From: Myxocyprinus asiaticus
Taxonomy: Eukaryota > Chordata > Actinopteri > Cypriniformes > Catostomidae
Length of the DNA stretch: 64,000 nucleotides
Direction of reading: 5' to 3'
Assembly (NCBI RefSeq): GCF_019703515.2
Contig: NC_059346.1
Span: 56,246,001 to 56,310,000 of the forward strand
Positions within the stretch are counted from its first letter, which is position 1. Every line of letters begins with the position of its first letter. The notes below the pieces were generated by a model that saw only the letters and a list, made by a program, of their open reading frames with translations, did no database searches and was not told where the DNA came from. Shown one piece after another: positions 24,374-36,385 of the stretch. Position numbers and translations under genes: made by a program.

Positions 24374-27300
24374 ATGGCCCATCATCAGACCCATCACCCC
24401 AGTCAACACCATCATAATCCTCAGCGTCGTCACTCATCTCATCACCACCATCATCGAGCACACCTTCCAGAGGATCATGATGATCACAGGTCTGTTTTAC
24501 TCAAAATGGGTTACATATGAATGTAATAATTTTTTTATTTTTTATTTTTTTTAGATTCATAACATTTTAAAACGTCATTCTATAGCAGCCAATCAGTTAG
24601 TGCTTAGAGCACTGTTGAAAACTAAAGGCAATTTTTCACCATTGGGCCAAACGGTTTTTGATCAGGGCTCATGAACACGGTTACGGTTTCTTTTTCCATT
24701 GTGGTGCTGCAAAAGGATTAGAATGGACTGACTGAGCAAGTGACCAATCATGAGTTGCCACGTCACCAAAGGTGTTCCACCAACATGGTTCTCCTGTTCT
24801 AAGTATAACTCGCTAACCGTGCTGAGAAATCCAGGCCAGTTTGTAATCATACCGTACCAAGCTATGTTCAAGTGGAAATGCTGTTTGAACCATTACACAC
24901 TGTGCTCAGAACTGTTCGGCCTGATAGTGGAAAAACAGCTTAAGTGTATCGAAATTGTAAAATGTGTAGAGCGCAACAGTCTGGTTCCGAAAGTAAAAAT
25001 CCCATTCATTTATTTTCAGCGATAACTTATAAACCTTTAAAGACAGACCTACCATGACCTACGAGGTTATTCATCGATGTTATATGCTTCCGTTGAAGCC
25101 ATCCGTCTCCGTTATTTCAACTTCATTGTTTAAAAATCATGTTTGATAGCAGAATTCATGGTACAACTACATAACCTATGGTACAGCAGAGAAAGGTCCA
25201 CCAATCAGAGAACCGCGAAAACGTGCCGAGGAGTGACCGCCCACTCCCATGACGCACTGTGAATGACATAATTGAGTCGGTATCCCTTCAACCTTAAACT
25301 ACTTATATATTTGTACATATCTGAACATTTTGCAATAAACGTAAAATATATTGCTTCTATACTTATAATCAACAACCTAAAATCAATAGTTTTATATATT
25401 CCCATCGTTATTTTATTCAATGACATCATTCGCAATCAGGGGCACAACTACACAGTTGTTGAGGGGTATGCAACATCAATGTCCCCCCTCCTTTTGGAGC
25501 TCTTTTAACTTTATATTAAATAGTCATGTGAAGGTGACAAAATATTTGACTGCTAGAATGGAACCATTAATAACTGCTTCAAAATGTAACAAAATTACAA
25601 TTCGGAACACAATAATAAATAAATCAAATTAAAATATTTTTATTTTATTTAAAAAATGTTACAACTTTATGTGATGCCAGTTGTTTAATTCGTATACAAA
25701 TTCTAAATGTAAAAGTTCGAACAGTCATGTACATAGCAATGAAACCGTTTAGTTATAAAAAAACAAATTATTACTTTAATTTTATCTGCATCATTATTTT
25801 CCATCCAAATAGAAAAATAAAGAAAATAAAGAAGAAGCTTAATTATGATCGATTCTGATGCCTCTCCATCACACATTTCTTTGCCCAATTTTTTGGATTT
25901 AGTCAATAATTGATCCAGGTGTTGTTTAATAATTCCTGAGGTAATTTTCTCACACCACATCCAGTGGTTTCTCACGTCGTGTTTGACAGCGAGACAACAA
26001 CAAGCGAAGGTAGGAAAGCACAGCAACATTAGTTATGGTTAGTGAGAGGAGCCCAAGAATAAGTTGGACATGGTGGAGGGTCAGTTAACAACTTTTTTAA
26101 CAAGCTCTTCTCTTTAAATGTAAAGCGACTGAACGCCCATTCCCAAACATATGGCGACTTTTCGCATAACCGTGACATAAAGATATTCGGAAATGAAATG
26201 ATATTTATGTTAGCTGGCCATCTGTACCTCTCGGCAATGTTAAATGTCCATTACCTTCAAGCCTTTCTTCAAGAGTTTCATTGATAAAGTCGTTAATTAA
26301 TAACTACAGAAATAATTATTTCTGATAGTAACTCTGATCTAAACAACCAGTAAAGCCCTACAAAGTGTTAAGCCTGCCAATCTCTCTTTATCCTCTTGGG
26401 CATTTGTGGCAGTGGGGGCGTGGTCGAGCGCCCGTCCGGAGAGAGAGAGCGGTAAGGGCGTTTACACCTGAGCTAAATTATGTCTAACACATGTCTCTAA
26501 TTCCAGTGAGCTTGGGGAGAACGGCATATACACAGCCACGCCACCGCCAAGAGAGAGAGAGAGAGTCTGACACGAGAGAGCCTACAGTGATCGTGGAGGC
26601 TTATTTGTTTATGTTTATGAAGCTAATGTGTTTACCTATGTGAAGCTAATGAGTTGAGTGCCTACATGCTTCTGAGACTGAGTTTGTGAAGCTGTAAAGC
26701 ATTGAAGTGGCTGATTAAAAGCCTTACCTGAGTCTGGAAAAACCAGCTTTCCTGTGTCCTCCTTCCATTCTGCTTGTGGAGTCGTTAAACTGGTGGCGAA
26801 ACCTGGGAGTTCGAAGTACACCCCATGGAGTCCTCCCAGGTGGCCGAGATCCTCCAGTCCCTCGCCGGCCTGCACCAGTCCAACCAGCAATCCCTGCTTG
26901 AGCTTCACCAAGACCAGTGTAATGACTCCACAAGCAGAAGGGAAGGAGGACACAGGAAAGCTGGTTTTTCCAGACTCAGGTAAGGCTTTTAATCGGCCAC
27001 TTCAATGCTTTACAGCTTCACAAACTCAGTCTCAGAGGCACGTAGGCACTCAACTCATTAGCTTCATAAACATAAACAAATCAGCCTCCACCATCACTGT
27101 AGACTCTCTCGTGTCAGACTTTCTCTCTCTTTTGGCGGTGGCATGGCTGTTTATATGCCGCTCTCCCCAAGCTCACTGGAATTAGAGACGGGTGTTAGAC
27201 ATAATTTAGTTCAGGAGTAAGCGCCCTTACCGCTCTCTCTCCGGACGGGTGCTCGACCGCGCCCCCTCTGCAACAGCATTGTTTTCTTCATTTTAATGCA

Positions 27301-30300
27301 CTGTTTTTCATTTTCCATCTAGTCTTTTCTGTTCCGTGCCCCAGGCCAGAACGCATTCCCGCTCTGACCATTTTTGTCATGTGACAGTCAGAGCAACTTA
27401 GTTAGAGCAGTAGCTATGAAGGTACCTCTTGATTAAAAAAAAACAACAAAAAAAAACTTATTTTAACCCATTTAAAATGCTGTGAAAATTAAGTTAAATT
27501 ACATTTTATCAAATAAAAGTTAAATAAAATACATCCTTTCATTATTTTTTAAAATTGTGCTATTGGTTATTTTTAAGGTATTATAGGAGATAACATGTGA
27601 CGCCCCATGCATTACATATGTTGCATACCCCATTTTTGTGCCCCTGTTCGCAATGCATTTATAGTTTGTGCCCTCATTGTAGACGGTAAGTACACAGCCG
27701 TGTACCTTTGTTTTTTCGTCTGATTTTCAAATACTTTTTTGTCTCAAAACAAGGTTTGTGATGTGATTCTCCTATGAGCTGGTTAGTTTGGTTCATGGCT
27801 TACAACTCTTTTATGATGGATTTTATTTAAAGTCTATGGAAGAAATGAATGGGAAAAATACTTCTGGAACCCAGACGGCTGAAAAAGTGGGCGGGCACTG
27901 TTGCGCTCTATTACATGATAAAATAGCTATTACGTATAGAAAAATCTTCCATTTTATTCAAAGTGAATACATGTTTTTTACTTGAAATATGTATAGTTAT
28001 TATAATCACTTACATAAAAGCTCATGATCTTATTGCTGTTTGAATATAAATTAGATTTGATGAAATAAGGTTTGGTGAGTTTTGTCTTTGTATTTATGCA
28101 TGATATATTACTGTAAAAGTAGTTCAATATGATTTCTAAAAAACAGATTTATACATTTTCTGAAGAAAATGTGTGTTGTGCTTGCCCGTGCAAAACTCCC
28201 AACATCAACACTAGGCTGTTCAGGGTGGTTGCCAGGGTGTTGTCATGCAGTTGCTAGGGTATTATGAGTGGTTGTTAGCGTGTTGCTAGGGGTTTTCCGG
28301 TCATTCCGAAGGAGTTCTGGATGGTTGCCAGGGTTCCCTGGGTGGTTGCTAGGGTGTCCTAGGTTATGCTAGAGCGTTACTAAGTAGTCCAACTGGCCCA
28401 AGTTAAAAGAGCCCATCACCAAGTTTCTATGATATTCTTGTCCCTAGATATGTCTCGGGTCCATCTTTCAATGTAAGGAAGCATGACACAATTTATGCAT
28501 GGAAGCACATGGTTTTGAATAAGCAGAAGTAATTTGCAATAGTAATTAGCAAGCACCACTAATTTGTTGTCTCCACTTTGACATATAGTGCCTCAGAGGG
28601 CAGCAGTGTTCACCATCACATTCATGAGAATTATAACCATCATCACTTGCAAGCTGATAGCCATCATCATCATCGTTATCCACACCGACAATGTCAGGAT
28701 AAACGTTACACAATGAAAAAGAAATCCCACTCTAAAGCTTCAGTAACTTCCTCAAACTCTTCTGGGTCTTCCTCTAGTTCTTCGTCATCAGCTTCATCAA
28801 GCTCATCCAGTTCGGATTCTTCTTCCTCCGATTCCTCTTCATCCTCCAATACCTCTTCCTCTTCTTCCTCCAAATCATATTTTTCCAATTCTAGCTTTTC
28901 TTCATCTTCTTCCTCTGGTTCATGCTCTTCCTGGTCATCTAAAGCCAGTCTGGAAAATGTCCCATTTGCTTCTCAGTCCAAGCAAGGTATTCGCCGTCCA
29001 CAGCACTCACAATCATGTATGGATATCACTAGAGGAAGGAGAGCCTTTGAGGATGATGAGAATGAGGAAGACACTATGCCTCTATTAGAAACTGCTGGTA
29101 ATCTAAATAAGTCTACAAGCAAGGAAAAGAATGTGGCTGCCAGAGAAAAATGTGGAGGTACTGCCAGGAAAGCAAACTATTCTCAACAACAGTATGAAAA
29201 TGGCAATATCAGGCAAGAACAGAATTGGGCTAAAGGGGCGTCAGTGGCTGCAAACATAAGAAAGAGCAAGTCTATGGAGGTTCTGTCCAGGCGGACAGAT
29301 CATTCTGGTGTGGGAGATTTGGATGAGAAAGGTCTGGAGAAAAGAAAACATGTGGACCATAAGAACTTTGTGAAGGAGAAGATGAAGTTCTCTGCCTTTT
29401 TGAATGAAATCACAAGGCAGGTGCTTAGCCCATCAAGACTTACATCCCTTGGGGTAACAGATGTTCAAAAGCCCACTAGCCATGGCCAGACCTCAGTGAA
29501 GTCTCCCAAGCCTGAACACAAAAGAGACAAGAAGTCAAAAAATACCCCAAGCAGGCCAGGAAGCAGTGCCAGCTCTGTTACATCAGCTGCCCACTCCCAT
29601 ACCAGCAAGCACTCTCACACGAGCAAGCAGTCCCACTCCAATAAGCAATCCCATTCCAGACGACACTCCCATTCCAGCAAGAACTCCCATTCAAACAAGC
29701 TTCCTTATTCTGAAAAAGACCTTGAATACCTACAACAGCACAAGGCTGTTCCCAGGCATCGCTGCAATAGTGAAAGAAGTGATACAAGCAATAGTTCCTC
29801 TTTGAAAGGTCTTTCATTTGGGACAGAACATGACCACAAAGGCCAGCAGAAACACAAAATTGCACCCAATGAGCAACAATTACATTCTTCTGCTCATCGA
29901 CATTCGCATCACACACACTCTTCATCACACTGCAATTACAATGAAGATTATCACAGCTCACCTCCATGTCCTCATTCCCCAGAATCAGAAAACTTTCATC
30001 ATCATTCCCATCCAGAATCTCATCACCATCGTTCACCTTCATCCCATCGCCACCACGGAACTCGTCGTAACCCATCTCCACACCATCATTCCCCCCACTC
30101 TAATTATCATCATCATTCACCCTCTCCATCAGATCACCACCGTGGAGCTCACCACAGCCCATCTCCAAAGCATCATTCTGCCAATTCAGGGACTCACCAT
30201 CATCCTTCCCATTCAGAATCGATCCAGTATCCTTTTCATGAAGAATCACACCATCATCACTCATCCTCACCATCCCATCATCAACACGGAGGTCACCACC

Positions 30301-32263
30301 ATCAATCCCATATGAAATCGCCACACCATCATTCTGACTATGATTCCTCTCAACCCAAATCCCACCAGCACAATGAATTCCAACATGAGAAACCTCACCA
30401 TCAACCTCCTCATCCAGACTCACATCACAATCACTCATCCCACCCTGATTACCACCATCACACTTCAGAAGAGGAGCACCATCATTTCCACAATGATTCC
30501 CACTTTGAAACTCACCAACCCTCTCATGACTCATCCCCTACTTCGGAATACCATCATCATTCCTCTCAATCTGACCCACACCATCATCATCATCAACGCC
30601 ACCATCACATGTCTGACACTTATCCAAAAGGTCTTGCTCACTCCAGATCATCTCTTCATTATGAAAATCATCATAACTCACAATCTCAAAGTACCCAAGA
30701 TCATTACCAACCACATTCCAAAGAGCACTGCCACCATCACCACTCCCATGTTGAATCCCGACCCCACCATGATCACAAGCCTCCAGAATCTCACCATTTC
30801 CACTCAGAATTTGAATCTGATCAACACCAACTCCACAAGCCTCAAGACTCCCACCATCATTCTCATTCAGAATCCCATCACCATTCCCAACCAGATTCCC
30901 ACCATTATAATTCCCAAGATCACCATTATCACAATGATGATCCTAAACCCCATAGTCAGTATTCCCATTCAGAATCGATCCACTGTCCTTCCCACTTCAA
31001 AGAGCATCATCACAATGATGAACACCCAAGCCCACTTCGCCATTCTCCAGTTGGCCAGCGGTCTACTTCTTCACATTCCAATAAATCTGATTCATCTGCT
31101 AGCTCCACTATCCAGGATGACCAATCCACAGTGAGCCACCAAGGAACATCTCCATTACCAAAAGTAGGTTGTATTCAAAGTTTCTTTAGATCATCTTGTC
31201 ATATTACAAAATGTTATATGCATGAGGCCCCACCAACTTACATTCTTATTTAATTATTACTTTGACCATATCTGTTTCTCAGTGACCCTTGCAGATAAAC
31301 TTGCAGCTATATGCATAAACTGTCCTCTTCACATTGTTTGGTTAATATTCTTTGTAACTGGTACAGTATGATGACATTAAAAGGTGTAAGCAGAAGTCAC
31401 CCTTGTTGAGTGATTTAGCAGTTTTGATTTGTAATAAATAAAAATGCTTTTAAAATTAATCACATTAATTCAACATTTTTTGGTTTTTCTTTTGTAATAT
31501 TTGATATTTGTATCTTCTTTTATCTTTCTCTAGGAAAAGGATGCAGAATTGGAAAGACTGATGTGAGTTCTTTTTGAGTACATGCCTTAACTTTAGGTGT
31601 AGAAATGGCTTTCCAAAATCTATTATGTGAATTTTACACTAACCTTAACCCTTTCCTGCCACACTTAATATTACTTGACCACTTTGGGTATGCACACAAA
31701 AATGTGGTGTAGCTTAGTCTATGTGGAACTGTTTTCATGGTGTCCTGTTTGATGAATTGTCTCTATGTTAATCCTGTCTAGAATGTTACAGGAGCAGAAT
31801 GAGGTTCTACACCACAGCCTGCTCCAGACCACTGTGCGAATGGAATGCATGGGAGCAGAGTTCAAAACCGGTCACCAGCTCCTTGAATCTGAGTTACAAA
31901 GAACTCGCTTAGAGCTTAACAGCCTAATGGACCGGTTCACAAGGTAAAACACAAGATAAAGTCTGATGTTTTATGTTATAACCTTGAACTAGACTGTACC
32001 TGTACTCTAGTATCTGTTGCTCAATTTAAATTTTAGATAGTACTTTTTTTTTTTAAACTTGCAGACGAGGAAGTTCACATTTCCAAAATGGCAGCGTTTA
32101 TTGGATTGAGGAATTTGAAAGGGTTCCTTGTAGGAAAATAAAGGAAATTTATTGTTGAATTTTATAAGAATTTTGTTCCAATTCAACAAAGCATCTCTTC
32201 CTTCAGTTTCTGATGTCTAACTATAAGATATTAATAAGATTCTTTATTTGTATACACATGCAG

Positions 32264-32322
<59 letters not shown>

Positions 32323-32460
32323 TTCTTAAGTGAGTTCATTAAGTCAAGGATTCATCAGACTGTACACTTTGTGATGGCAATGCCCACTTTTCATAATTAT
32401 TTTTTGGAACCCAGTCAATCTGAATATTACAATATAATTGTAATGTAATACTAAATAATG

Positions 32461-32493
<33 letters not shown>

Positions 32494-34179
32494 GTTATTA
32501 TCAATACACCAACAAAATTACAGAAATATATTACAATTCTATTATAAAAACAATTATTATTATTATTGTACAAGTTATCATAATAGTGAGATCAGAAGAG
32601 TAGCTAAATCATTGGTCTGGACCAGGAACCCCCTCAGCATCATTTACAGTAAGTGAACAGTTATTAAAGGAACCCTAATGGACCCTTTTCACACGTCCGC
32701 ATTCGCAAAGCAGAAGTCGTCATAGTTGGGTGAACCCAACTATGGCCGCTGCCGAGGTGTATGTTTTTAAGTAAGTCCTTAAAAGTTTTGCCTGCATTTA
32801 CATTTGGAGATGTTGATCGCATTGTCCATCAACGGTTAAATCTAAACTCAACAAAGGTTACAAGTTGTTTTTCGAGGGTCTGCACGAATACAAAGGTAAG
32901 TCCATAAAAATAAATTATTATTGAGAGGTTGTGCATTAAATCAGCAGGCACATATTTATGTATTAAAGGAACGATCTACATTTCTGTCGCCATAAACTGC
33001 AAAAAAGCAAAAAAGAGGGCACAGTTAACAAATCTGTGAGTTGTACTGATTGGGGGGTGACGCAGGATGTGAAGGAGTGGAGAGGCCCATGTTCCGCTCC
33101 ATCCGACTTCTAACCCTGTCAAACACACACTCTTGTGTCGGTTGTGATGTGTAATCATTCCATTGAAACCGTGACGGTACAGCTTAGACTTCAGAGCGTT
33201 TCAGAGTGAGATTTCTGTAAGTCCTCATCTTGAAAATACCGTCCACAGATGAAAGTGCTTCCTCGTTTAATAACAAAGTTATCTCCTTCACATTTAATTG
33301 CCTGAACCCACCGAGCTCGTACAAAGTTCAGCATCTTTTGGAAATTCGTGGAAACACAAATCCAGAAGTTTTCGTTTAGAATTTGTGCAAATAGGAACAC
33401 TGTAGTGGTACTGGTTATTACTGTTCTTCCCAATTGCCACCATAGTTTACCCAACTTGACGACTTCCGCTTTGTGAATGCGGAAGTGTAAAAAGGGTCCA
33501 TAGAACATCCTACACAGCCTGTACAACTTTCTCCCCACAAGTCATAGATACAAATGTTGCAGCCAGCTTTATTCCAACATCTATCCGTCTCCTAAACTCA
33601 TTATGCTGAGCCTGATGCACAAGCCCTTTCATTCTGTTCGAATGAGTTGATACCTGTTTCTTTATCTGAATGTAGAGTATGCACTGACAACCTTCACACT
33701 TGAAGGATCCAATGAAAAAATCAAGTTCTTGAATTTAATTGAAATATTTCTGTAATAATTTCTTAACTTGTATGCGGCATTGCTATGGGGTCCAGTTAAA
33801 ACCTCAAACCTTTATTTTAGCAGAAAACTACAAGACATTTCTGCTCTCAACAGGCTTTGAATGAGTGCCTCATTCCAAATATGGTGAAATGCTCTGATGT
33901 CTTTTCTCCTCAAAAAACCTGCCCTGTGTCTGAAATCGCATACTGTCAAAGTACAGTATGTACTGTATTTGATAAAGGACGCACTTCTCCACAGGTAAAA
34001 CAGTAGGTACCTTAGGTATTATGGTGGCAGTACTATAAAGAGATTTCAGACATACTTCACATGGGTATTGATTTGTGACCCAAATATATGACATAATAAC
34101 AACAAACATGAAAATAATCTTCTCTGGTTTTGTTAAACAAGCACCATTTAAGCACAATGAACAACTTTATTTGTGTATG

Positions 34180-34245
<66 letters not shown>

Positions 34246-36331
34246 CATATATACTGTATATATATACACAGTGTATATCAGTTGAAAAGAGACATCCGAC
34301 TCGCGGTTCACCGCCGTTCTTTTAAATCCAGCGTTTTGAGCGTGATGTCTCCTGAGCTAGTGTCCAGTGTCCAGTGTCCAGTCAATCCGCATGTCAGAAT
34401 CTTGCCGGAAATATTAGGTCATCCGGGTATTTACGCTTACTGTTTTATGAATACTGAGGATTCGGACATACTAATCCATTGGCATACTGTTATTGCATAC
34501 TGCATACTGGAAATTACGGATATTCAGACGCAGATGCTCTGGCGTCATAGGGTTATTTTTTATTTTTTTATTTTTTTTTAATAGTAACTTGTAAGTGCCG
34601 ATTAAAGTGAATTTGGAGCACTGTAAATATAACACGCACGGCGCTCGGACAAAACCGAATCGAAGGCAGCAAATCTGTTATTCTGAGCACAAGATGGAAT
34701 TCATGGAGCGAGCACAGAACCGCAGCCCCTACCCCAGAGGTAGCCTTCAAGGTTAGCAAAACAAAGTGTAACACAGTGATATACTGGCAAGTAGACATGA
34801 GACCATTCATTTTGACTGGATGTCAATGGAGGAGATGCTTCAGTATGCTGAATAAATGAGCTTTTGTGAGGAAACAGCTCATCATTTAAAGGGATAGTTC
34901 ACCCAATAAATACAATTCTCTCACCATTTACTCACCCTGGTGATCAGGCCTTTGAAGCTCCAAAAAGGAGATAAAGGCAGCATAAAAGTAATCAATAAGG
35001 CTCCAGTGGTTGTCTTCTGAAATGATCCAAGTTGGTTTCAGGTGAGAACAGACCAAAAAATAATTCCTTTTTCACTGTACATCTTGTCATTTCAGTCTCT
35101 AGGCACAATCATGATTTTAAGCTTGATTACACTTCCTAGCGCTTGATGCATGTGCAGAGTGCTAGATGGTGCTATATGAAGTGTAATCGGGCTTGAAATC
35201 ATGATCGCCAAGGAGACTACTGTCAAGATGTACAGTGAAAAAAAGAGTTATATTTTGGTCTGTTCTCACCCAAAACCAACTGGATCACTTCAGAAGACAT
35301 TGATCACCATTCACTTGCATTGTGATGATGTACAGAGCTGAAATATTTTTCTAAAAATCTTTGTTTGTGTTCTGCAGAAGAAAGAAAGTCATACACATCT
35401 TAGATGGCATACGGGTGAGTAAATAATGAGAGAATTTTAATTTTTGGGTGAACTATTCCTTTAATGAATTGTCGCCTGTTTATTTTACACTAAACAATCC
35501 TTAAGGACACTATGTGTGGAGTTTACTATGATAAAATTGCCATTTCAAGGAGAAGCCACAGACAATTTTGCAACAGGTTGGTGTCAGTTTGAGGCTCTGC
35601 CCATTCTTTTGTATTTTATCCGCAAACTGTGATTTACTGTTGTAACACTCTGTATGCAGTTCATTGACGTCAGGGCCATTATATGATTGGCTTAGAAGAT
35701 TAATGTGATCCAAGTTGACCGTTACGCTCTCTGCTATGGTATAGACCTTATTCACAGAAGCACCATCTTTGATATTAGACGGGAATGAAAACGAGACTAT
35801 GAGGGATAGACTTACAGCCTTTTTAATGATATGCACTGTAAAAAGCTATCAAAAAGCTCCTAGATCACATCTAATTTTCTTGTTTACTGAAATTTTTTGG
35901 AAAGATATTTTTTAATGTTTCATTGGCAGAATGATTCAAGAACACTTTAAACAACTGTACAAACCATTGAAGAGACTGTTTTATATCCGTTACAGCCTTG
36001 TTGTCATTCCCATCAAAGATGGCGCTGCTGTGAAAAAGGTCTATATCTGCGGATGTTGGTATCTCCTTATATAAAAGAATCTCTGACAGATATGCTCTGA
36101 AACCACTGTAAAGCAAGCCTTAAATATATTGTGCTCAGAACAGACTGTTTAACTAAATTGCAGCCCTTGCCGGTTTAATAATCGCACAAAATCATATCTT
36201 CATTTTGACTGATCGTTCAGCCTTACACAATGCAATAGAAAGACGTGTTGTTTTTGTGTTATTTCGTGGCATACACTCTTTCTCAGTCCTATAATCACAT
36301 TGAATTCTACTGAAAAGCGGTGCAGGAAACA

Positions 36332-36385
<54 letters not shown>

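Larger units (their letters stand above)
26405..27275. mobile_element. Gypsy-like fragment with two LTRs in inverted orientation
   Basis: Left LTR about 26405-26789, starting tgtggcag; then a primer-binding-site-like tggtggcgaaacctggga (26791-26808); then a gag start, MESSQVAEILQSLAGLHQSN, from about 26825; then a complete second LTR in reverse orientation (26918-27275) ending ctgcaaca. Both outer borders have the perfect 5-bp repeat gcatt (26400-26404 and 27276-27280), so the palindrome appears to have integrated as a unit. The arms are roughly 90% identical by eye, with one 23-bp tandem duplication in the left arm. Confidence 0.85.
25437..27646. mobile_element. hAT-type non-autonomous element with nested LTR insertion
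   Basis: Ends are caggggcacaactacac and tttttgtgcccctg, followed inward on both sides by ggggtatgcaaca or its complement. Both outer borders carry the same 8 bp, ttcgcaat (25429-25436 and 27647-27654), the TSD length of hAT transposases. After subtracting the nested inverted-LTR insertion and its duplication the element is about 1.33 kb. No hAT transposase frame was recognised. It lies in the first recognised intron of the His-rich gene. Confidence 0.85.

Noticed and set aside
24306..24554. 82-codon frame over the first His-rich gene exon
   Set aside because: It is the wrong frame; the frame starting at 24374 reads His-rich sequence and splices correctly to 28589.
29578..30534. Long minus-strand open frames (167 and 144 codons) opposite the His-rich exon
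   Set aside because: They arise because cat/cac codon runs leave the complementary frames free of stops; their Asp/Gly/Met-rich translations have no domain character.
30340..31134. 264-codon + strand frame rich in Ile/Thr
   Set aside because: Frame-shifted reading of the same His codon repeats; composition is purely that of the repeat.
33946..34520. Possible foldback element marked by gcatactg words around the TA tract
   Set aside because: I could not define matching termini or a target duplication.
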